A stretch of DNA of 64,000 nucleotides from Loripinus fragilis (taxonomy: Eukaryota; Mollusca; Bivalvia; Lucinida; Lucinidae), in contig OZ026519.1 in NCBI GenBank assembly GCA_964019695.1, positions 23,498,013 to 23,562,012 on the forward strand. Direction: 5' to 3'. Made by a program: the position numbers and the translations under genes. Below, one piece after another: positions 39,875-50,999 of the stretch. Under the pieces are notes generated by a model. The model did no database searches and was not told where the DNA came from. It saw nothing but the letters and a program-made list of their open reading frames with translations. Within the stretch, counting starts at the first letter, position 1. Each line of letters begins with the position of its first letter.

Positions 39875-40388
39875 CTAAAGAAAAGGTGATTGCAAAAATT
39901 TAATCCATTTCAGTTCAGTTTCATGTCTCTTTATATTGTTTACAATATTACTAGGTAAATGACCATTACTTTTGAAATTGCGATGAAGAAATGTGTTAAA
40001 TTCTTTAGGCTTTTTCATTTTACGAAAGTACTCATAAAAACCTAGTCTTAAGGGATCAGCCAGTTCGTCCAACATATTGCATTCCACAATCAATTATGTT
40101 GCATTCCACAAGTTATTTCAGTTCAAGTTATAACATAAATCAGACCGGATGAAGGTCAGTCCATATCATTATTATTGATTATGGAAAATTACCTACCATT
40201 TACAGATGATGTAATGGTAGTTTTAGTAAATGTGTGCAACAGACACACCTCTTGGCATTGCACTTAGAAACGTTAGGATACATTCCGCGTCTTTTGAATG
40301 CATTTATTGGTTTAGTATACTTTCTGATAATAGGTGACTCAAGAGGAGATAACCTAAATGGTAGAAAGCATATTCTGAAAATTGTCAA
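39875..40388 (-). pseudogene. Naiad GIY-YIG endonuclease domain, broken
   Basis: Frame pieces: PFRLSPLESPIIRKYTKP and CNAKRCVCCTHLLK (40210-40370), then after a shift TSSVNG and SGLIYVIT, TCGMQ (40095-40195), then CGMQYVGRTG and SLKTRF (about 40050-40090), then RKMKKPKEFNTFLHRNF, GHLPSN and IKRHETELKWIKFLQSPF (39880-40020). The GIY/YVG-like motifs, Arg of the KTRF turn and the final Glu of RHETELKWI fit a GIY-YIG nuclease. About 20 codons are missing between SNGHLPSN and IKRHE. The domain normally nicks the target for reverse transcription. Confidence 0.75.
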
Positions 40389-40389
40389 C

Positions 40390-41265
40390 CCTTATGAGTA
40401 ATAATTCACATCAAGCGGTGTCAGTATAAAACTGTGGTTTATTTATGTGGTTTATAATTGTGGTTGGTACCATAAAACTAGTTTAAGCCCTCTATTAAAA
40501 CTATGTTTTTTGCTGTTGTTTTTATCATTTATTTTATACGCCCAGTTACAATTTATCTTGAAAGCCCAGAGGCAACTATCAGGGTGTTTACATGTTATTT
40601 ACAGTTCTCTTTCACTCTTTCATACTCTCGACTACAGCGGCTTATGTATAAAGTATTTAGGGTTACATGATTTTGTAACTGTAACTAGTTTTCATACATT
40701 TTATTATGAAACAAAAAATAGGATAGAAAAAGGAGAAAGAAGTTAAGTCCATTGTGAAATGAAGGATCATTCTAAGAACGACTAAGATCTTGAGATCTCC
40801 CATAGAAGAGAAACCATGACCAGCCGTGCAGGGTTCACCAGTTCTCTTGTAGGCTTTTTCTGTATGGTTTAATTCACTTAATGTCAAGATTCCTGGGTGG
40901 GTTTATTTATTTTGTATTATATATGGAGGATATTATCTTTATCAAATCATTATTATCAAGGAGCATCTTATATGTACATATTTTTTATTTTCTATTATCA
41001 TTTTTGACTTATACTAATGTAGAAGTTGCTATAAATTTGCATTCAGCAAATTCTTAAATGGTGCCCAAGCTTCTAAGAAGTTTTTGCAATTCCCATTGCA
41101 ATTTCTCTGAGACTTTGAAATACTAAGTGAACATATATCTTATATTCAAAACATGCCGAGTGTTATTGTGTTCCTTTGCACATATTAATGTAATATTTTG
41201 CAAAATGCATTAAAATTGAAGTGTATTCGAAGTGTTTGGGGGCAAATTGCCTAGAATAAAATTTC
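40390..41265. other. no gene recognised
   Basis: AT-rich sequence between the Naiad and the LINE relic; may contain LINE 3' untranslated sequence but nothing proves it. Confidence 0.3.
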
Positions 41266-41267
41266 TT

Positions 41268-41930
41268 TCATTCAAATTTAGTGATATACTCTTTTCTTGA
41301 TTTTTGGGTTTTAGAGCACTTCCAGAAAAGATGTTCAGTCGATTCTTTATTAGTACTGCAAAAAGAACATTTGGGACTATCTATTGTTTTTATCGTGTAA
41401 AGAAATTTATTTGTGACTAAAATGTTATGGCTTATACATGTTAGAAACCATCTGAGCTTTGAACATTTTGTAATTTTAAAAGGACCATAAATATGTATTC
41501 CCATGACTTTTCGTCAAAATGGTATAAACGATTCCATTCATTTATTCCTGTTGGTTTGTCATTATTTTTATTCAAAATTTTAAAGATGTTTTGGGAGCCT
41601 TTCTTTTGTTTAAGGATTGATTGATTTTTTTGTGAACATTTTGGACCAGTTATGTTTTTGTCAAGTTTATTGATCAGTTTGTTTTTCTTATAAGCTTTTG
41701 ATGCATTAAATAACTCCTTACTACTGTAGAAAAGTTGTTTGATTGATATTGACTGAATAAATGCATGGAAGTTGAGAAGATCACCTTCATTATCCATCAG
41801 ATCCCAAATGAAACAAATTCTGTTATCTAAGCATGACTTGTAGAGGAAGTTTTCCCCCCAACTAGTTAGTTTTTGTTGCAAAATGGACAGGATTTGATAG
41901 AGCTTTAAGAACATCCTTCCAAAAATATTT
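41268..41930 (-). pseudogene. LINE (non-LTR retrotransposon) C-terminal relic
   Basis: Two minus-strand frames overlap by a shift near 41450-41500. The first has LTSWGENFLYKSCLDNRICFIWDL-type sequence; the second ends NKFLYTIKTIDSPKCSFC, ESTEHLFWKC. The CxxC...H...C cluster after a TTNK-like segment is the zf-RVT region found at the C-terminus of L1/Tx1-like LINEs. No RT core is left. Confidence 0.65.
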
Positions 41931-42004
41931 TTTTACATTTTTTAAAGTTGATTCAGTATAATCAGAGCCACAACAAAAACATTTTTATATTAACAATTGT
42001 TTTT

Positions 42005-43505
42005 AGATAACTTGAGCCCAAGGCTCAAGGTGAGCTATCCTGATCAGCCTTCATCCGTCGTCTGTCCGTCCTTATACTTTTTCTTTAAACGACATCTGCC
42101 AAACCACTGGTCTAGATCACATATAACTTCACATGAATGTTTCCCATGATGCTATGTTTTAAAATTGCACATATGGTTTCGCTCCACCGAACAGAAGGGC
42201 TGCCAGAGCTCCAGATAAGAAATATTTTAAATGACATCTCCTCCTGAACTGCTGATCCAAATTTAAAAATTATTTCACAGAATTGTTCCTCTCGATGTTC
42301 TCTACCACAATTGCACAAAAGGTTTTGCTCCTCTGAACAAAAGGGCCACCGGAGTTCCAGATAAGAAGAATCTTTAAAAGACATTTCCTCCTGAACAACA
42401 GGTCCAAAATCAATATAATTTCAAAGAATTGTTCCTCATAAGACCCTCTTACAAAATTGCATAAATGGTTCCATTCAGCTGAACAAAAAAGCCGCCAGAG
42501 CTCCAGATAAGAAATATCTTTAAACGAGAGGTTCTACTAAATCACTGGTCCAAATTTCATATAATTCACATGAATGTTCCCCATGATACCCTCTTTCAAA
42601 ATTGAACAAATGGTTACACTCGACTAAACAGGAGGGCTGCCTGAGCTCCTGGTAAGAAATATCTTTCAAATGACATCTCCTCCTGAACCACTTATAAATT
42701 ATTTCACAGAATTGGTCCTCTTGATACCTTCTATCAAAACTGCACAAATGGATCCGCTCCGCTGAACAAACGTGCCGCCAAATATCCAGATAAGAAATAT
42801 CTTTAAAGACATTTCCTGAACCACTGGTCCAAATTCAAGATAATTTTACAGAATTGTTCCTACTAATACCTGCGACCATAATTGCACAAATGGTTTCACT
42901 CCGCTGAACAAAAGGGCCATCAGAGCTCCAGATAAGAAATATCTTTAAATGACATCTCCTCCCAAACCACTGGTCCAAATTTCATATAACTTCACATGAA
43001 TATTCCCCATAATACCCTATTTCAAAATTGCACACATGGTTCCACTCCACCCAACAGGAGGGATGCACATTGTCAAACAGTTTTGCTTAATACAGGGGTC
43101 GCCAGAGCTCTAGGTGAGAAATGTCTTTAAATGACATCTTCTCCTGGACCACTGGTCCAAATTAAAAATATTTCACAGAAATGTCCCTCATGATGTCCTC
43201 TATTGAAATTGCGCAAATGAATTTAATCCGCCGAAAAAAGGTTTGGCAGAGCTACAGATAAGAAATATCTTCAAACGAAAACTCCTGAACCATTGGTCCA
43301 AAAAAAAATCTCATAGAAATGGTCCCCATGTGGCCTTCTACCAAAATAGATCAGAAGGTTAAGCTTGGTCAAACAACATGGCTACCAGAGCTAAAAATAG
43401 AAATATCTTTAAATCATTTATATCCTTAGCCACAGGCGAATACATCATCTACTCATGTGCCTGGACTCAGGTGGGCGATCCAGGGCCCTAGGGCCCTCTT
43501 GTTAT
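42005..43505 (+). repeat. tandem array, nine diverged units of about 145 bp
   Basis: The anchor GAGCTCCAGATAAG or a variant occurs near 42205, 42352, 42498, 42642, 42782, 42923, 43104, 43249 and 43388, spacing 139-147 with one of 181. Each unit has a CCACTGGTCCAAAT-like segment and TTGCACAAATGGTT. Borders: GATAACTTGAGCCCAAGGCT on the left, GGGCGATCCAGGGCCCTAGG then GCCCTCTTGTTA on the right. The layout recalls molluscan mobile elements with a tandem core (pearl/Helentron type); that is inference. Confidence 0.75.
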
Positions 43506-43509
43506 CAGT

Positions 43510-44600
43510 ACTCGCCACTTGCTGTCTTTTTGAAGGATACGTCATAGCCATGTGATTTTATGTATTAGAAAGAAATATATGTGCTACAATGTTACGAGCT
43601 ACGAACGAAATTTCAATTTTTAAGCTAGTCCCTGTATCTTAGACGAAAGGGTTGATTCTCGCTTTTGTTGGAAACCCAAAGACATTTTATTGCGCCAAGG
43701 CCCAAATGAAAACAGTTAGACGATAGTAGGAATGTGGAAAAAATGATATTTTAGTCGTGTATATGAGAATACCTTTATGTATTAAATTACTCTGAAAAAG
43801 ATGACTTTGATATCTGTAGTCCCGTCTAATTAACCAAAAAGGTGTGTGTACTGCTAACTAGATCGGGGTAGACTGTTTTATAGTAAACCAGTCTTTAAGT
43901 CATGTATTTTATACAATATTTCAATTAGTTTATGATTTTATAAACGTAAACTCTGGTATAGTTTCACAGCGTTATGCTGGCTTTGTTGGCATTTTGTATA
44001 AAAATAATGTTTATCAATAATAAAGTTATTTCTAACTCACTATATTAGATTAATAAGTACATTTAATATGTTGCATTTAAAATGTTATATGTACCTATCA
44101 CAAGGAGATATTCGTAGCATAGTGTATAAATCACATGTACACTGTCAGGGAGGTTACGAGTACAAACCCCGCCACTGTACCTTGTTTTTTTTTTTCGATT
44201 TTACTTTTATTTATATTCATTTATTTATTGATACAAAACTGCTGGAGGCACTCGGACCCAGGACCTTCTGATTCAACGCACAGCGCCGTTTCCACTGTAC
44301 CAGCTCGTTCAGCTGCATTGCAATGGATATTAGAATGTTTCTGTTGTATAAATCGAGTTTCTATAGACAGAGTCGTGGAGGCGGGATACCAGACTAGATG
44401 GTTTCTTCTTTAGATCGATTGATCTTCGTCGTAATCTTCGTAAAGCACGAAGGTTTGCGAAATCGCGAGATATTCCCAGTCGAATAAAAAATGTACAACA
44501 CATATGATGTCATCACATGGTGAAGCACGAAATTACTAGTTGAATAGGCCTAATGCCATCACTATCATGTCATAGTATGCATATTTCTCAGCTCTGTATA
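43510..44600. other. mostly unassigned; two tRNA-like fragments
   Basis: A short M3-like end is near 43630-43710. A tRNA-like segment may lie at 44114-44182 (plus) and another at 44230-44310 (minus, GTCCTGGGTCCGAG). No gene seen. Confidence 0.3.
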
Positions 44601-44607
44601 TTAACAG

Positions 44608-44795
44608 TAAAACCTATCTTAAGAGGCCACACAAAAATAGACAAAACAATTGTATTAAAGACTAATTATCGCGTAATGCAGGTCAAAAGTATTGCAGAAT
44701 TCTGCAATACTTTGTCCTGCATTTACGAAAATCGGTCTTGAAAACCAATTTTTGGTCTTTTTCGAGTGGCTGCTTAAGACAGGTTTTACTGTACT
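44608..44795. mobile_element. MITE family M4, copy 2
   Basis: AAAACCTATCTTAAGAGGCC and its inverted partner GCTTAAGACAGGTTTTAC enclose a palindrome centred on GTATTGCAGAATTCTGCAAT. Confidence 0.75.
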
Positions 44796-45224
44796 TAATA
44801 CCAACATTGTCCTACCTTTTCAAGTCAACCTTGTGTTAATTGGAATCGTCTGCAGAAGCTTTTCAAATGTAAACTCAGATAAAGTTGCGTTATGTGCCGA
44901 TTTATGGGCGGAAACGTTTCCAAAATATGTAGCCCATGGCATATGACGCAAATTATTTGTTGGACAAGCGGATCTGGATATCATTCGAAAAGACGTTTTC
45001 GTTACCTGTCCGCTTGTGGTTAAAAGGTTTTACAGCATGTTAACAATGTCCGCTGTCATAATGTATAATATAAATTGTCACACGGATATTCATCATTTCA
45101 TAAACGAGAGCGACTATACCGTGACAATTATTGTTGCTGTTGTTTATCTTTAAGGTTGTTAGATACATAAATACTAGCATATAGCTGAGCCAGAACATGA
45201 AAGTTTGGTAACTATCGCACATGC

Positions 45225-45420
45225 GCAAAATCCTCCAATAAAAGCTCAGTTTATGTATTCCGCCGGGCTAGAGGTCTAAATGTTGGTCCTAAGTCTTCAT
45301 TTACACCCATACGTTGTGTATGTAACCAGCGAAGTCTCGGGCGAGTCTGCGCACATGCGCATACTCGCCTGAGCCTCCGCTGTTCGATTATGCAATACGA
45401 GTCAACAATGCATGTGCTGC
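45225..45420 (+). repeat. dispersed palindromic repeat, copies at 61610 and 62450
   Basis: Shares the AGGTCTAAAT/TATCGACATCCAT-like stretch followed by an odd-even palindrome (GCGAGTCTGCGCACATGCGC) with 61610-61790; a weaker relative is at 62450-62600. Confidence 0.5.
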
Positions 45421-45496
45421 CTCATTAATATGCCCTTTGACGTTATGATGCTTAATTCTCTAACTGTATCCAAATCTATGCCTTGTGGATTGGCGA

Positions 45497-45693
45497 CCAG
45501 AGGCGAGTTCAACGATGTGGGCGCTCTCGGCCGCTCGTTGTACTGATGCCAGGCGGTGCCATGGGGTTGTCTGCGGTTTGTGATTGTGGTTATCCTTATC
45601 ATACTCACTTACTATTTTTACACATTACGAATAAAGATAGGTATCAGAACAACGAGCGCCCGCGAACGCTCGCATTGTTGAACTCGCCTCTGG
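45497..45693. mobile_element. 197-bp inverted-repeat element enclosing a Naiad tail
   Basis: Arms 45497-45550 and 45640-45693 (54 bases each) are reverse complements at 46 positions; outer ends CCAGAGGCGAGTTCAAC. The 89-base interior holds the terminal Naiad B tail (GGTGCCATGGGGTTGTCTGC, TATCCTTATCATACTCAC). Confidence 0.8.
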
Positions 45694-45699
45694 TATACT

Positions 45700-46780
45700 C
45701 AAACAGTGCATAATGTAACCTGTTGGTTCTCTTCTCAAGTCTGAATGTCAGAATGGAACTACGTGTAAATAAAGAGATTCAAGAAAACAAAATCGCTGGC
45801 CAGCAAGCCGTTCGAAGAATTACACACGTTACGTGTAAAAATGAACATTTTACAATCGATAGAAATAATCAAAATACATCAGAAATATTTATTTTTATTT
45901 TTATTTATACAACATTTTTAGAGGTATACACATTTAGCTCATAAGCAAAATCTACCAAGTGGCCCTCTTTAACTCAATAAAAAGACAGTCAACATAACAT
46001 ATAGCACTATACAAATATACAAATGTACATGTGACAATAGCTGCTAGGATGCTATAAAACATGACTTTGTTTATATAAAATTTTAAAAGATAGCGCACAT
46101 TCATGTAGCTATACTTAAAACTTTATTCCTGTGGATGATATCAATTTTCAAAACTGTAAACAAGGGTTTGCATTTATAATCTATAATCTCTCAAAAACGC
46201 TAAAAATACTTGCATGTTGGTTTGTGTCACTTTTCGGAGGAAACCCTTAAACTCATTTAAGGAACTAACTGTTCTTATGTTCTTTGGCAGAGTGTTCCAT
46301 AACTTTGCAGCAGAATGGAAAAAAGAGCAATCAAATAGTCGCATTTTGTTAAAACTGTTACTATTTTAACAAAAAAACTGAAAAAGTGATTTTTTTGTTA
46401 TGTCAATATATAAACCATAAATGCTCCACCTATGGATTATTATAACACTGATCGTCTATATAGGCAGTGGTTAAATTCAGTGATTTATTGATTGACAAAT
46501 CACTGCGTGAACGAGCGTGACGTCATTCGGCCGCCAGTTTAATTTTATGACATTATCTATCACATACAGTCTTGAAACATTGACATTAGATGGACATTTA
46601 AAACGTACACTGTATGCAAGAAGCGTGTTTCAGTCCAAACAAATGTTACGGTCAGTCGTAAGTGGATAAATAAATCGCGCTTCCTCTCGTCAGTTATCCG
46701 CTTTAACGACTGACCTCCAGTCAGTGATATATTAAGCAATAAATCACGAAAGAGTGAATCTATTTCTTAACTTAAATGAT
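45700..46780. other. no gene recognised
   Basis: AT-rich. A short palindrome (CAGTGATTTATTGATTGACA and complement) lies at 46480-46508. Confidence 0.35.
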
Positions 46781-46783
46781 ATC

Positions 46784-47014
46784 GGGCCCCAACGTTATAA
46801 AACTTTTTCAAACTCAACTCAACTGAGCACGAAATTAATCCTGCTCATACATGTTAAAATGCCAACAACATTTATTAGCAGGATAACACAACATCTGAGA
46901 TGCTTAAAGCAAGAAACGTTTTTATTTGTAGGTATTTTAGTGTTTATGAGTAGTTGAAATTTCGTGCTCAGTTGAGTTGAGCATGAAAAAAAGTTTTATA
47001 ACCTCGGGGCCGGA
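46784..47014. mobile_element. MITE family M2
   Basis: GGGCCCCAACGTTATAAAAC and TTTTATAACCTCGGGGCC bound it; TCAACTCAACTGAGCACG is inverted near the far end. Confidence 0.75.
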
Positions 47015-47344
47015 TGTATATTTTATATCACATTAACATTTAAGGCTTAGTTGTGTTTATTTTTGTCCAAAACAAAATGCAACACTCTATCACTGTGTCA
47101 CTGTGCTGTAAATCATGACTTGTTAACTCGTTGCATACTGGGTAATTGTTCATGTTTTTGTCGTATTTTGTCACCTGCTGATTTTCCTTTTCAAAATTAA
47201 CTTTTCAAACAAATCTTTCAATAATACAACCAATGCAACTTAGATCAGGCCCGGCGTTTAACATAACATAACATAATTGTATTGCATAAAACATACAATT
47301 TCATGTACATGTATGCTTAAAGCATGTATAACACAATAGTGACC

Positions 47345-47445
47345 TTGTTTAGTACTGGTTCAACCCAGGAATACCCGTCTATTCATAACTGAAATTTAGT
47401 TGACTGGGACATAAAGAATCAAATAAATCAAACAAACAAACACAA
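47345..47445 (+). mobile_element. SINE S1 3' half
   Basis: TAGTACTGGTTCAACCCAGG, TTGACTGGGACATAAAGAAT and CAAACAAACAAACAC tail match S1 from its middle onwards. Confidence 0.65.
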
Positions 47446-47627
47446 TAGTGAGCAATGTTGTGGACTTCGTTTCTCTTTGTTTTTTATATGCAGATCAAAT
47501 AACGTGAAAATTTTTGCTCTATCATTATATTTGTGTGTTCTGTAGTTTTCCTGGATAGCAGAGAGAGTCCTCTCGCTTTGATAAAATATTGTGTCATTGT
47601 CAAATATATTGTATGTTTATTTCATTT

Positions 47628-47962
47628 TATCATATGACGTCGCGTCTGGGAGTGAAATAACGCCATGCAATAAAATCGATAAACCACTAGTGGTTTATAG
47701 ATTTACGGGAAACGTTATGATGTCCACAACAACGTTGCGTACATAATGACAAAATTATAACGTTTTTACACCAGAAATGAGATTTCAAAGTATTTGTCAT
47801 ATGATAAATAGAATCTAACATTCGTGCTCCTGTATTATTGAATTTATTAAACTCGTTGCGAAAAAGTAATAAAATGCTCGGCAAGCCTCGCATTTTATCA
47901 CTTTTCCCCAACTCGTTTAATAAAATCAATAAAACATGAGCACTCATGTAAGATCCTCTATA
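47628..47962 (+). mobile_element. MITE family M5, best full copy
   Basis: Starts ATCATATGACGTCGCGTCTG, holds CGATAAACCACTAGTGG palindrome, GTTATGATGTCCACAACAAC, TGTCATATGATAAATAGAAT, the AAATGCTCGGCAAGCCTCGC hairpin, and ends ACATGAGCACTCATGTAAG. No coding capacity. Confidence 0.8.
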
Positions 47963-48030
47963 TACATATACTGTACAGATGTATTTCTGAATAAAGAGTA
48001 AATAACTAAAAAGAGAGAGTCCAGGCTAAC

Positions 48031-48220
48031 AGTGCCCCTGCTCTTGCTAATCTGGGCTCTATCTGTTATGAACACCGCCATCGCAAATATCGATGAAAAA
48101 TCCAGGATCAAGTTTGTAGTAGCAAAGGGAGAGGACTCACACCATAGACCCAAGCCAGATGTATCTTCCAAGAACTCTCTGGCATGTATCTATCCTTTTT
48201 GTCGTGTAAATATTTAAAAA
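48031..48220 (+). CDS. possible exon of a secreted peptide
   Basis: After CTAACAG the frame reads PLLLLIWALSVMNTAIA, signal-peptide-like, then NIDEKSRIKFVVAKGE and ends SLACIYPFCRVNI at a TAA. There is no ATG before the hydrophobic run, so the start would be in an upstream exon. No family recognised; could be chance. Confidence 0.2.
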
Positions 48221-48792
48221 TAGTAATGCAACTTTTTGAGGGAAAAGCATTATTATATTGCTTACTTACAAGAAAAAAACTACACTGTAGTGTCATAATA
48301 CAAATTCACCGAAGTCGCGCGCCACCTTAATTATTAATTGGCATGTCCGAAATAGCTGGACTGGAAACAAATACATGCAGGACAAATCAATTAGCAAAAC
48401 ACACGACAAAATGATAAACCACGTTTTTGTGTATTTCATATATAAATATTACCATAATGTGTGCATTTAGCCTGACTAACTGACCTTACTTTCGCTATTA
48501 AAAAGTGAAATGTTAAAACATATCGAAATAGGAAAATAACAAAGATACATGGGGTGTGAAAATTCCGAAATATGTGTCCGGATTAACTTATGGTTAAAGT
48601 GAATTCTTAATGTTAAAATGCCATTTCTCATAATAATTATAACCTCAAAGATTTTGTACTTAGTGGTTCTTATTTTGGAAAGTTGCTTTTGCGAATCACC
48701 AATTTCGGGTACGTTAAATTATGATATCAACACCTTTTGTAGATGTTTGGGTAATACTTATCTAGCCATCGAGGCATGGTCCAACATTACAA

Positions 48793-49012
48793 TGCTTCCT
48801 TAAAGTTAAGGACGACCTTAGTTATGTATTGTTTTTTGAGATACGAGAAATTGCGTTTCAAAAATCAGAATTGCTACATTTATTCTGTAGATCACAATGA
48901 CATCTTTGACAATATGTACTGCACGAACCAGGCCACTCATCAAACATTAAAAATGTCATGTTGAAATATCGATACTTAACTAAAGACGTACTTAACTTTA
49001 AGGAGGCGTTGT
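48793..49012. mobile_element. short TIR element
   Basis: CTTCCTTAAAGTTAAGGACG at the left and CTTAACTTTAAGGAGGCG at the right are inverted. The right half matches 8140-8262. Confidence 0.6.
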
Positions 49013-49029
49013 AATTTTGGGCCATGGAC

Positions 49030-49060
49030 GACATAGATAGATAGATAGATAGATAGATTC
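49030..49060 (+). repeat. GATA microsatellite
   Basis: Six GATA units in a row. Confidence 0.9.
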
Positions 49061-49257
49061 ATTATTTTCTCCTGATAGGAGAGTTACAATGACAATACAA
49101 ACAAAATAGAATACAATAACTGCTTTGCTCAGGGAGTAACTGTCAAAGTAAGCTTCAATTATTGGAACAAAGTTGAAAATAGTTTTAACATATAATACAA
49201 AATAAATGTAAATAGCGAATAACCCTTACATCATGCAAGTTACATCATGCAAGTTTA

Positions 49258-49573
49258 CCGGGCCGCGTAGCGCAGTCGGTAACGTGTCTGGCTGCAGATG
49301 CGTGTCTGACTGCAGATCCAGGGGTCGCGAGTTCGATCCCGGCCCGGTCCCATACTTTCGTGGAGATTGATCATGAAATAATTTCTACGGTCATTCTCCT
49401 CCCTTCCGCTGATTCATTCAAGAAGGGTTGTTGTCAGTTACAAGACAAATTACTGGTTAACCGCTTGTTCAAGCCTGCCCAGGAAAAAGTGTGGTTAGGT
49501 GAACTGACCGTCCCGCAATGACATAGCTGTTGACTTGGGACGTAAAGCAACAAAACAAACCAACCAACAAAAA
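49258..49573 (+). mobile_element. tRNA-derived SINE, family S2, full length
   Basis: GGGCCGCGTAGCGCAGTCGG, B box GAGTTCGATCCCGG, body through CGTCCCGCAATGACATAGC, tail AACAAAACAAACC. Flanks ATCATGCAAGTT (49244-) and ATCATGGAAGTT (49574-) are an imperfect target duplication. A GCAGATGCGTGTCTGACTGC stretch is a small internal duplication in the tRNA-like head. Confidence 0.85.
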
Positions 49574-50427
49574 TCATGGAAGTTATTATGGAAGGGGTTT
49601 TCCGACAAAACTCTTTGTGTCCAATTTAGTTTTTGTTTTTTAAGATTGCAATTTTATTTCGTTAATTATGTCATTGTATCATGTGAATTGCCTTATTATA
49701 ACAGCTTTGGTCAACGGATGTTGCTTAAGAATTAAAAAATAGTACTAAGTAAATTATAAATAGCTTCAACAGCAATATAAAGTGACATGAAACAAGCATT
49801 TGAAGCATTAAATATTGTCGGTAATACCGATCTTCTTTCTATTTTGACGCCAGAGGGCGTGCTTTCATTTATAATTTATAGGATATCCCTTTTTCGGAAC
49901 TCATCGAATAATGTCGGAAAACGGTGCCAGGAGTCATTTTGACTGAATGATTTATCCGAAAATTGTATCGATTCCTGATCTTTGCCCTCTTTCTTACTTT
50001 TTGCTTATTTTCATATAAATATATCAAAAAATTCAAGACTTGCTGGTTTCAATTTTTGACCTCTTGTAAAACGTTTGTTATAGGATGCAAGTTAAATTTC
50101 TTGCTAAAACATCCATGTAGAATGTCATAAATGTAAACTCATTTAAATAAACCTTAACAAAAATGAATATCAACGAAAACATTACAAAAATGAAAATGTC
50201 ATAAGTTTAAAGGGAAGCAACCTAGTGGAAATACAAGTTAAAATTTTAAGAAAAGATTAGAAAGTAGCCCATTATACCAACTTTTAATAGCACAATATCT
50301 CATTAAAAACAAGGTCTACACTGATGTATGTGGTATAAAATAACTAAATACGATGTTTGTCCACCTGTATGTATGATAATTCACTCCCTAAAGCTTGTGG
50401 ATTATCTCCAAATAAAGGCGGACACGA
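49574..50427. other. no gene recognised; Naiad A tail end at 49965-50005
   Basis: ATTGTATCGATTCCTGATC followed by TTTGCCCTCTTTCTTACTT (49967-50005) is the extreme end of a Naiad A tail. The rest is unassigned. Confidence 0.5.
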
Positions 50428-50601
50428 TTACATGATCAACCCGCCAGCGAAACGACATAACGCCATTTAAATGGCGTTTCGCTGGCAGGCCGATGATGGC
50501 CCACTGAAAAAAGGTATTTGGATTCTCTCTCTCCCCTCATCAACTGAAAAAAAGTTGCCCGAGTTGGAGCCGGTTGACCCCCTTGCTGGATGCGCGCATG
50601 G
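50428..50601 (-). mobile_element. MITE family M6, minus
   Basis: GCCAGCGAAACGACATAACG palindrome with GGCGTTTCGCTGGCAGG, GGTATTTGGATTCTC and the GGATGCGCGCATG end. Confidence 0.7.
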
Positions 50602-50999
50602 AGGAGGTACCCACAACATATTTAGAAGACGGCTTGTATGAAATATGATCTGTCTTCAAACAATGAAGCCAAACCTTTCTACATGTATAAAAAGGGAACA
50701 CCTTCTTAGCATATATTTACATCCCAACACCAGGATCTGAAATCATGAAATTTCGAACTTAGCACAATAGCGAGCGAAGAAGGCTGAGATGAGTCTGTGC
50801 ACATGTGGAATCTCGATAGAGCCTTCTCACCGAATGGACGTCGATGAAAGCTCATAATTTTGGCATCTAGACAAACTAAATATTGTAGATGGTTCAACCC
50901 TAAGATGAAGATGGTCATATACTATAAACAGTTATGACTTTAATTCCAACTGTTATGACTTTAATTCAAACTATTGACTATTTGAAGAAAAAATCCTGC

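Larger units (their letters stand above)
36806..40388 (-). mobile_element. Naiad-type Penelope-like retroelement, degenerate, TGA at Cys sites
   Basis: Longest Naiad copy here, 5'-truncated. In order on the minus strand: conserved N-terminal part (PLESPIIRKYTKPINAF, CNAKRCVCC), GIY-YIG endonuclease pieces (GLIYVIT, CGMQYVGRTG, FNTFLHRNFK), a basic linker (KRKSRYHGKRKNGN), a UxC/CxC-like region (PDS-TGA-DC), a long middle domain, RT (GIPMGTN, RYLDD) and a 540-base subfamily A tail. Endonuclease before RT is the permuted order published for Naiads. In-frame TGA codons at 40156-40158, 40123-40125, 40056-40058, 39268-39270 and 38853-38855; three of them (40123, 39268, 38853) stand where I recall Cys in relatives. 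Several indels, a 22-bp tandem duplication (near 40077-40111), and TAA/TAG stops show this copy is dead. Confidence 0.85.

Noticed and set aside
40200..40388. 62-codon open frame as a separate small gene
   Set aside because: Its sequence is the conserved N-terminal part of the Naiad protein; it ends by a frameshift within the element.
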